Source: Laccaria trichodermophora
Taxonomy: Eukaryota > Basidiomycota > Agaricomycetes > Agaricales > Hydnangiaceae
Assembly (NCBI GenBank): GCA_018417955.1
Contig: JACTVC010000015.1
Span: 769,862 to 833,861, forward strand
Reading direction: 5' to 3'
DNA: 64,000 bases
A program made the translations under genes and the position numbers. The notes beneath the pieces were generated by a model. That model ran no database searches, was not told where the DNA came from, and worked only from the letters and a program-made list of their open reading frames with translations. Of this stretch, positions 56,118 through 64,000 are shown in pieces. Every line of letters starts with the position of its first letter. Positions within the stretch are counted from its first letter, which is position 1.

Positions 56118-57775
56118 GATGGGGAAGAATCCGATGCAATGCCAAGGTATCGCTGAGAGCAAGGTAACAGGAGGTTCGTGAGATCCGAGGTCACGTAGAC
56201 AAAGGTCGAAGCCAGGGGGGATACGAAACAAATCACAGTCCTTGAATTTGAACGATAAGGAACTGTTTCTCATCACTAAACTGTTCATCTACAACGGACA
56301 GGGGTTAGCATAAGTAACACATGCGACGGAACAAGCGCACGCAACCTTCTTTATCATTATGAAAAGACTTTAAAAACGCCAACAGTTTCTCCTTATTCCT
56401 CCTCAATATCGTCTCAATCTGAGGCGGTTTCTTCGGGTTCGCTACAAACACCTTCATCTCCCATCAGCACCATTAAGGAAGGGAAGGGAAGGGAGGATGA
56501 AACGTACCTTGAACACATGAAACGCCTCAAACTGTATATTCTTGCTCTTATCCCTCAATAGGTTCATCATCATTTTCAGGTTCGCCTCATTGGCAATATA
56601 CCGCGTCATCACGTTGAAATTCGCCCGATCGAGGAGGATCTCCCCGAGTAGCTTGAGAGACTGCCGTTTTGTGACGTAGTTGTTTGAGAGGATTAGGGTT
56701 GTGAATGATGAGAAGAACTGTTGCGAGTGATGAGTGATGAAGAGGAACGAAGGGAGAAAGATGGGATGGGGGACGCACTCTATCATAGTTCTTATCCAGG
56801 TACTCGGCAACCATAGGTTTATGCCTCGTCAACGTCTCCTTAAGATTCGCAAACGCATCACACGAAATCCCAAACGTCGTCGTCTCGATATAATGCGGGA
56901 ATTTATAAAACCTATCACGATCACGTCAGTCTCCGAATAAACCGTACACCGGTCACCGCGCCGAAAAAGACGCGGAGGATGACAAAAAACTCACTGATCA
57001 GAATACAACAACACCTTCGCCAACAACTCATGCCTCAACATCTCCTTTAATATCATCCCCGTATTCAACGCAACCTCCTCATTCTCATACCCCGCAAGCG
57101 CCGCAAAAATAACCTCATGTTTCGCAGAAAGATACTCCACCGTCGGCCACCTTGATCCAATCTGTCTTCTTAAAAGATTATTAAAGATTTGCACAACGTC
57201 TTTACGCGCTTCGAATTCGAATCGAGATACGTTTTGGACGAGGAGGAAGAGGAGGTCGGTGTTGTATGTTTCTTGGGCGAGTTGGGCTATTAGTTCTGGG
57301 GCTGGTTCTATTTCACACGCCGAATGTTTGTTAAGTGAGTAACGAGTAATGAGAAGAATGAAGTGTGCGCACCGCCATCACCGTACAAGATAGCCTTGAT
57401 CTGCTGAAGGTTCTTCGTCACGTCCTCATTAGCCTATTCAACGATTAGCAATCACCCTCATAACTCCCCTCATCGTCCCCAAACACTAACCTTCCTCCTC
57501 GTCTCACCCCCCGGTGCACCCCCCTCCAACCGCGGTATAGCATCCCTCAATCCCCTCACAAGGTCAGGTGGCGTCCTTGGCTTCGTCTTGAAGAAATTCA
57601 TAGTTACAGTTCCAGCGTCCTATGCGAAAGAAAGAAAGAAGAAGAAGAAGAAGAAGGGGGAAAGGGTTGGTTGGTTGGTTGGTTGGTGGTGGTTGCAGAG
57701 ATAAAGGAAAGATTGTCACGGTTGCATCAAAACACGACTTGGCCCTAGCTGGCGCTTCTACGCGGGCGGTTGCCT
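56118..57775. repeat. Inverted duplication, arm 1 (contains Mo25 copy 1)
   Basis: Arm 1 matches arm 2 (62425-64000) in inverse orientation from the promoter (GCGTAGAAGCGCCAGC, GTTGCATCAAAACACGACTT-like) through the whole gene and its 3' flank (CACAGTCCTTGAATTTGAAC; GATGCAATGCCAAGGTA). Exons are nearly identical, while introns and flanks differ by substitutions and indels. Arm 2 runs off the window. Confidence 0.85.
56233..57601 (-). CDS. MO25: Mo25/hymA-family protein (Cab39-like), copy 1
   Basis: About seven exons encode an Armadillo-like helical scaffold. It begins [20 protein letters not shown], then [154 protein letters not shown] and the end FLIVQIQGL. Mo25 binds and activates GCK-type kinases and supports polarity and septation (the fission-yeast Pmo25/MOR pathway). 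All conserved blocks are present, including NTG before MILKE. It is presumably the ancestral, functional copy. The mirror copy is at 62550-63900. Confidence 0.92.
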
Positions 57776-58107
57776 TTTTTGGGACGTGGTTCATTTTCGG
57801 CGTGGCGGGCCGGGTTGGGTTCATCAGTCATGCAGGTTATCCTTCTTATGCGAGTTTACTAAACATACAAGCGAACCACCGAATAGAATATATGCTCAGC
57901 CTCCGTGACCACAAGACATCGATCGATCTTTAAATAAGGAACATACAACGACCTAGACCCAGAATTAAGCTCAACCTCCGTACATGCATGCTACATTACA
58001 TACAGCATTACAACAGACGACCGAGACCAGAAATTAAAACATGCACAACAACCGCAATCGTCCAAAAGTTGAAAAAAACCACCGGTATCATATCCATCCA
58101 TCCATCG
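57776..58107. other. Gap between Mo25 arm 1 and the AIF-like gene
   Basis: Single-copy sequence just outside the inverted duplication; no gene. A GAA-rich and GGTT-rich simple stretch (57625-57690) lies in the leader of Mo25 copy 1 next to it. Confidence 0.4.
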
Positions 58108-59482
58108 TTAAAGCCCCAAAGCCTTCTTGGTCATATCAATAGCAAGTCCCTGCGACTTCAACTTTGCAGTGAACCAATCTCCAAGCGTAACGCCCCATAA
58201 GAGGCCTAAATAACTAGCGCCCCCATTCTATGTACATCCCGCATCAGCTTCATCGTCTTTGCACATCACGAAACAAGAAGAACGCACCTTTCCAAAAGAA
58301 ATAGCAATCAACTCCGGACTCCCACTATACCTCGCCTTGGGCTGATTCCCCTCAAGCAACGCCAAAACATTCTTAGCGATCACCGAAGCATGGGCAGGAC
58401 ACTTCGCAGCCTGCTTCTGTTCTTTCCACTCTATAATATCACCACCTGCTAAAATCCTAGGATGTTTCTCGAGCTGAAGCGTTGGTTGAACCTTCACGCG
58501 CCCCGAAGGGGAGAGGACGTCGGAGCCCAGGGAGGTGGATATGAAGGCGGTGTTGGGGCGGCCGCCGCGGCATGGGACCTTCATTAACACAAATCAACGT
58601 TAGGAAAGGAAAAAAGAAGGAAGGAAAGAGGCGTACCACGAGATCCGCGGTGATCTTTTTGCCTTTCCGCGTTTTGACGGATCCGTCTTGGGAGGGGACG
58701 ATGTCGTCTATGTAATCTTCGAGTACGAGCTGCACGCCACCTTTTTGGACGCGTTTGGTGACGGCTTTTCTCCATTTCTCGGGATAGGCGTCGTTGAGGA
58801 GGGTGTTCTGGTTGTGGACGATGGTCACTTCTTTTTCCTAGATATCGAACGCGATTCGGTTTGGGTTACTAGAGAGAGGCGAGGGGGGAGGGAACGTACA
58901 GGCCACAAGTCCTTGATCTCTCCCGCGAATTCTAGTCAAAGGAATCATCAGTCAAGGTCACGGAGGAACCTAAAGGAGCTCAAGCTCACCAATAGCAATA
59001 GCACCACCACCAACCAACACCACATTCCTCGCCTTCTCAAACTCCTTCCTCGAAGCCCTAATCGAAGCCAACTCCTCCTCCTCCCCATCAGGAAGATTAA
59101 TAGGACCCTCCCACGTACTCCCCGTAACCAACACAAGTACCTCATATTCCAACGTCTCCCCGTCCTTCAATACAACTTTACCCCCCTTCCCCTTCTCCCC
59201 ACCCTCGATACGCTCAACGCGTCCGATCTTCACCTCTCCTTTTCCGTGTAACCAATCGGGGACATCGTAAGGCATGAACACGCGTTCTTCTAAGGTTTCT
59301 TCGGAAGAAACGACCATGCGGATGGTACCCGGGAGATGGGTGAAGTGTGGACGCGCGGTTATGAGGATGAGGTGGTGTTTAGAGGGATCGAGGAGGAGAG
59401 AGAGTTCGCGGGCTGTTGAGGCGCCTGCTGAGCCTCCTCCTACGATTATCACGTTCTGTCGTTTGCCTTGTGTGGTCGTCAT
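58108..59482 (-). CDS. AIF/FSP1-like FAD-dependent NAD(P)H oxidoreductase
   Basis: Four or five exons, about 370-380 residues, beginning MTTTQGKRQNVIIVGGGSAG. The N-terminal Rossmann FAD site is VIIVGGGSAGAS; the central NAD(P)H site is NVVLVGGGAIAIGEFAGEIK; then KEVTIVHNQNTLLNDAYPEK and VQKGGVQLVLEDYID. The second FAD motif is HPRILAGGDIIEWKEQKQAA, followed by KCPAHASVIAKNVLALLEGN. The end is GLLWGVTLGDWFTAKLKSQG, LAIDMTKKALGL, typical of the AMID/AIFM2 (FSP1) group, which reduces quinones with NAD(P)H. No mitochondrial presequence is obvious. Assignment within the family is by overall layout. Confidence 0.83.
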
Positions 59483-60299
59483 CGTAATAGTGGGGTCGTG
59501 AAGGTGTTTGGAGAATAGACTGCACGCATGGTCGCATACTTATACGCCTTTTAGAAAATGAAATATCTGATGTAATGGTGGGCGTTTGATGTGTCAGTAG
59601 GAATAGTAATACGCGTCAGCATGTGTACGTGTGCATGACTTTCCAGTGCATCACGTCATCTGAATTCAACCCGTGGTAGCCACGAGGGAAACACATCCCC
59701 GAAGATCTGTTTTAGTCTTGGATAGATAGGATATGCCCGAGATGACCTGGTCGTATGGTAAGACACCGAATCGCAAAGCTCCACACCACTATGTAGAAGA
59801 AAGCGCCACTCCATATTATCTGTCCAGGGAAAGGAACGAAAGTCATGACAACTTCAGGTTCTGAATTCACGGCTCCGACCACAACTTGAATTCATTGCGC
59901 TCGATATCAGTCGATATCTATGTATGTATTCAGTACTTTGGAACATCAGAATTTCCTGGCTCTTGGGCAACAAGGAGAGCTCATACCTTTTCGGGCTTGA
60001 TCATGAGGAAGAACAAAAAGTAATCACCCTGCAGGAGGTTCGAGAAATGAATGGTAAATCTCACGTCGTGACGTCGACGCTTCTATAGATTGTAATTAAC
60101 CAGGGTACGTTGGCGCCTTGCAATGGGATATAATAGCCACAAAGAGCAAAATGGATCGGGAACGTTTGGTCGACGTACTTAGGTCGATTATGGAAATATA
60201 AAAACATTTCGTTTGGTTTTTCTAGAAGAGGACATTTTATGAGGAAGATAATTCGAAATCTTGTGAGAGTAGTTGAGAATTTCGAATGAATTCAAAGTC
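59483..60299. promoter_or_regulatory. Divergent promoter region of AIF-like gene and IND1
   Basis: About 820 bp between divergent start codons. No specific site is identified and there is no further gene. Confidence 0.4.
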
Positions 60300-61715
60300 A
60301 TGCCTATTTGTCCACGACCACCACCATGTCGGAACCTCTCATTCCGCTCATTCACCACCTCTACCACCTCACGACATGAAAACCCGTCACTGGGCCTTCC
60401 AAAGCCCCCATCCCGACTCTTCACAACCTCCCCAACCACGCACCACGAAAACCCACTCGGCCTCCCAAAACGGCCTCCACCACCAACAATACCTCGAAGG
60501 ACCGGGCCTACACCCAAACGGCCCATCCCGGAAGTGAAAAAAGTCGTTGCGGTGGCGAGTGGGAAGGGCGGCGTTGGGAAGAGTACCGTTGCGCGTTCGT
60601 CTCGTCCATCCTTTCTGTTTGGGATTAGACGAAACTAACCTGTGTGGGTACGTAGTTAATCTAGCATTCGCCCTCGCACTCCAACAACCGTCTAACAACA
60701 AGAGATTAAAAGTCGGTATCCTGGACTTGGACATATTCGGGCCTTCAGTGCCTACATTGATGGGTCTCCAAAATGTCGGAGAGCCCGAATTGACGAGTTG
60801 TATGTCTCCTTCCTTCCTTCCCTCGTCCCTCTCCCTCACCGTGTTTACCAAATCCCGGAATTAGCGGGCGGTATAATCCCACTTACGAACCACGGAATCC
60901 CATGCATGTCCATGGGCTTTCTCCTCCCCTCATCCTCCTCCGATAACGATAACACGGACACCCCGATAGTATGGCGCGGATTAATGGTCCAAAAAGCCGT
61001 TCAGCAGCTCTTGTTCGATGTGGATTGGTCCATGGGTGCTGGTGGTGGACTCGGAGCGGGGTTGGACGTGTTGGTTGTGGATATGCCGCCTGGGACGGGT
61101 GATGTCCCGCTTACGCTTGGACAACTTGTCACTGTCGATGGTATGTATGTCCGCGCTTTTTTATTTTGATGGCGGTCTGAATGTGTGGGGGGACAGGTGC
61201 AGTGATCGTGTCGACGCCGCAAGATGTCGCGTTGTCGGATGTTAGGAAGGGAATAGCGATGTTGAGGAAAGTTTCTGTGCCCGTACGCCCTCATTCCTCC
61301 CTTCTTTTTGTCATTCACAAACTCGTTTTTTCTCCCAGATAACAGGTCTAATCCTAAACCAATCATACTACCTCTGCCCTTCATGCGTCTCTCCAGACCC
61401 TCAATACCTCTTCGGTTGGTCCACTCTCTCCTCCCAAAATCAAACCCCTCCCCGTCCCCATTTACTCACGAATAAAAAACAGGAAAACCCGACGCCTTCC
61501 ACAAAGTCGCACAAAAGCTCGGCGTACCCATCCTCGGAGAACTTCCGCTCGTGAAGGGGGTTAGTAAGAGCGCTGATGAAGGGTGGCCTTACGTTCTCGG
61601 GGTTGGAGCTAAGGGGGACGATGATGATGATGGCGCTGGAGGAAAGGAGTGGAGGAAAGGTATGAAGGGTGTTGCGGAGGGGGTGGCGGTGGGGTTGGGG
61701 TTGGGGTTGGGTTGA
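60300..61715 (+). CDS. IND1: Mitochondrial P-loop Fe-S protein IND1 (NUBPL)
   Basis: Six exons, about 360 residues, encode the Mrp/NBP35-type ATPase that delivers iron-sulfur clusters to respiratory complex I. Motifs are [17 protein letters not shown] (deviant Walker A), [90 protein letters not shown], the cluster-binding CPSC (YYLCPSC) and [20 protein letters not shown]. The N-terminus is basic and Ser/Thr-rich, as expected of a mitochondrial presequence. It contains an internal duplication, [19 protein letters not shown] then [19 protein letters not shown]. The C-terminus has acidic and Gly-rich insertions. The gene looks intact. Confidence 0.9.
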
Positions 61716-62424
61716 GAAGTAGGCCCGGGGCGCATAATCATGGATAATGACTGCGCCAGCCAACTCGTCGCTGCCCGACCTTTGATCTCTGCTGGCCTTC
61801 ACTGGGTACCTTGAATTCAATAAGGGATTTCAAAAATGTCCAATCTCACTCAACCTCGCACGCAACTCTGGAGGAAGACGGTTGTCAATTTTACAAGCAG
61901 GGGCTTGACATCAGATGCCACAAGAACAAGGCCCCCCACAGTGACTTCCGATCCTGTGTACAGAAGGCTCAAATATCAACGGTGAGGATGGGATGCCCAC
62001 GAAGAGTCGTTTTCCTTGGCTCGACTCGTTTGCTTTAGATATCATCGGCGAAGGGGAGCTGAGAGTGTGTCGTTTCTGTCACAGTGAACCTGAGAATAAG
62101 TGCCACGCTGGGTTGGAAGTGAGGCGCTTATAATTTATAATTACACAGAGGACTGGGGGGGCCTCTTGTTTTCGTGCGACTCGGAGCTGCGGTTTTGAGG
62201 ATCCCTCCCCAGCCAGACTCGTTGCGTTTCTTGGTGGGCAAAGTTGAACGTCACTCGCAAAGTACGCATTTGACAGTGCCCAGTATCTTTGACGCAGTTG
62301 AGCTATATTTTCAGCCTCTCTCCGTAGGGCTTTTATTTTTTGTTGTGCTGCAGTGGTTTTTCTTCGCGCTCTCCAATGAGCGTTGTTGACCGCTAAGTTG
62401 TACCAAATATAGGCATAATGCACT
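61716..62424. other. Gap between IND1 and Mo25 copy 2, with one minor reading
   Basis: On the minus strand (62079-62423) is a 114-residue reading (MHYAYIWYNLAVNNAHWRAR, then a Lys/Arg/Ala-rich helix-like part). It starts exactly at the edge of the inverted duplication, with no family match, so it could be a small orphan gene or chance. Nothing else is supported. Confidence 0.3.
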
Positions 62425-64000
62425 ACCGCCCGCGTAGAAGCGCCAGCCTGAGTGTGTCGTGTTTTGATGCAACCGTGACAATCTTTCCTTTATCTCTGCA
62501 ACCACCACCACCACCAACCACCACCCCCTTCCCCACTTCGCTGGACAGGATGAATTTCTTCAAGACGAAGCCAAGGACGCCACCTGATCTCGTGAGGGGA
62601 TTGAGGGATGCTATACCAAGGTTGGAGGGGGGTGCACCGGGGGGTGAGACGAGGAGGAAGGTTAGTGTTTGGGGATGGGTGATGGGGGTGGGTTGATGAT
62701 GATGTGTCGTTGAACAGGCTAATGAGGACGTGACGAAGAACTTGCAGCAGATCAAGGCTATCCTGTATGGTGATGGCGGTGCGTGACCACTTCTTCCTTC
62801 AATCTCTCGGTTACTCTATTGACATACATTCGCGTGGTATAGAACCAGCCCCAGAACTAATTGCCCAACTCGCACAAGAAACATACAACACCGACCTCCT
62901 CTTCCTCCTCGTCCAAAACGTATCTCGATTCGAATTCGAAGCGCGTAAAGACGTTGTGCAGATCTTCAATAATCTGTTAAGAAGACAGATTGGATCAAGG
63001 TGGCCGACGGTGGAGTATCTTTCTGCGAAACATGAGGTTATTTTTGCGGCGTTGGCTGGGTATGAGAATGAGGAGGTTGCGTTGAATACATGGATGATAC
63101 TTAAGGAGACGTTGAGGCATGAGTTGTTGGCGAAGGTGTTGTTGTATTCGGATCAGTGAGTTGCGCGCGGTGTGCGGTTTATTCGGAGACTGACGTGATA
63201 GGTTCTATAAATTCCCGCATTATATCGAGACGACGACGTTTGGAGTTTCGTGCGATGCGTTTGCGAATCTCAAGGAGACGCTTACGAGGCATAAACCGAT
63301 GGTTGCGGAATACTTGGACAAGAACTATGATCGAGTTGCGTCGTCCTTCCTTCCTCCCTCCTTTATTTCCCCTCATCAACTCATCACTCGCGACAGTTCT
63401 TCTCATCATTCACAACCCTAATCCTCTCAAACAACTTCGTCACAAAACGGCAATCCCTAAAGCTACTCGGGGAGATCCTCCTCGATCGGGCGAATTTCAA
63501 CGTGATGACGCGGTATATTGCCAATGAGGCAAACCTGAAAATGATGATGAACCTTTTGAGGGATAAGAGCAAGAATATACAGTTTGAGGCGTTTCATGTG
63601 TTCAAGGTACGTTCTGCCCCTCCCTTCCTTCCTTCTTCCTATCGCTGTGATGACATGAGATTGGTGAAGGTGTTTGTTGCGAACCCGAAGAAACCGCCTC
63701 AGATTGAGACGATTTTGAGGAGGAATAAGGAGAAGCTTTTGGCGTTTTTGAAGTCTTTTCAGAATGATAAAGAAGGTGCGCGCTGCCTGTCCCTTTAGGA
63801 ATGACATGTGTTTTTTATGCTTGCCCCCTGCCGATGTGTTCTAGATGAGCAGTTCGGCGATGAGAAACAGTTCCTCATCGTTCAAATTCAAGGACTGTGA
63901 TTTGTTCGTATCCTCACCCTGAACCTTCGGATCTCACGCACGACCTCTCCTGTTACTTACCATTGCTCTCACCGGTACCTTGGCATTGCATCTTCCCCAT
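62425..64000. repeat. Inverted duplication, arm 2 (contains Mo25 copy 2)
   Basis: Mirror of 56118-57775, beginning at CCGCCCGCGTAGAAGCGCCAGC. It still matches at the last base of the window, so the true boundary on this side is not seen. The two arms are separated by about 4.65 kb of unique DNA holding the AIF-like gene and IND1. Confidence 0.85.
62550..63900 (+). CDS. MO25: Mo25/hymA-family protein (Cab39-like), copy 2
   Basis: Same exon plan as copy 1, all splice sites kept, ending FLIVQIQGL before TGA at 63898-63900. The few protein differences include W for G and T for M in [14 protein letters not shown] (copy 1 [14 protein letters not shown]), NNF for NNY, QND for HND and FGDEK for FSDEK. 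The Gly-to-Trp change hits a conserved helix start. Introns have diverged by indels, for example the one after KNYDR. It is probably expressed, as no frame break is seen, but may be drifting in function. Confidence 0.9.

Noticed and set aside
1..64000. CRISPR arrays, bacterial operons or phage genes
   Set aside because: No regularly spaced repeats. All genes have eukaryotic introns and fungal families.

Overview
The window is nuclear DNA of a filamentous fungus, most likely an agaricomycete (mushroom-forming basidiomycete). The basis is the dense short introns (about 50-60 nt, GT..AG), fungal-type gene families (CmcJ/AsaB-like oxidoreductase, OPT transporter, CorA-like transporters with C-terminal GMN, Mo25, IND1, SUV39/Clr4-type methyltransferase), and many local duplications and transposon remains. 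No species can be named from the sequence alone. All gene models are read by eye from splice signals and family motifs.

Layout. (1) 1-12.4 kb: two minus-strand copies of a TPR-protein family (1004-2629, 8416-10083), a TDP2-like phosphodiesterase with a late frameshift (5076-6038), a CmcJ/AsaB-like oxidoreductase (6438-7401) and its decayed second copy (10399-10856), a tandem repeat carrying an intron-containing tRNA-like cloverleaf (4473-4556), and a protein resembling only the N-terminus of GTPBP1/2 (11016-12377). (2) 12.6-17.4 kb: a transposon graveyard. It holds a TIR element split by a tRNA-headed SINE with a 15-bp target duplication, two 319-bp solo LTRs in opposite orientation with 5-bp target duplications, and a pogo-like remnant inside another repeat. 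(3) 17.8-19.3 kb: a third TPR copy broken by one CGA-to-TGA change. (4) 22.4-38.6 kb: membrane transport. It has an intron-rich OPT oligopeptide transporter, three CorA-like proteins, an ArsB/NhaD-type permease, and a duplicated CorA-permease block whose second permease has a large internal deletion. (5) 40-47.7 kb: two plus-strand TPR copies flanking a full-looking hAT transposon. (6) 48-54.8 kb: an H3K9-type histone methyltransferase with a long disordered N-terminus and, convergent with it, an E2 ubiquitin-conjugating enzyme with a basic tail; both carry SUMO-interaction-like motifs. (7) 56-64 kb: two Mo25 genes in inverted orientation flank an AIF/FSP1-like oxidoreductase and mitochondrial IND1.

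How it fits together. The region is a mosaic of single-copy housekeeping genes (E2, Mo25, IND1) and locally expanding families (TPR x5, CorA x3, CmcJ x2, permease x2, Mo25 x2). Copies carry their upstream sequence and 5' leader intron with them, so duplication was segmental and DNA-based. Decay is visible at each stage: premature stop, frameshift, internal deletion and transposon insertion. The five-member TPR family has no recognisable effector domain and is the least explained component.
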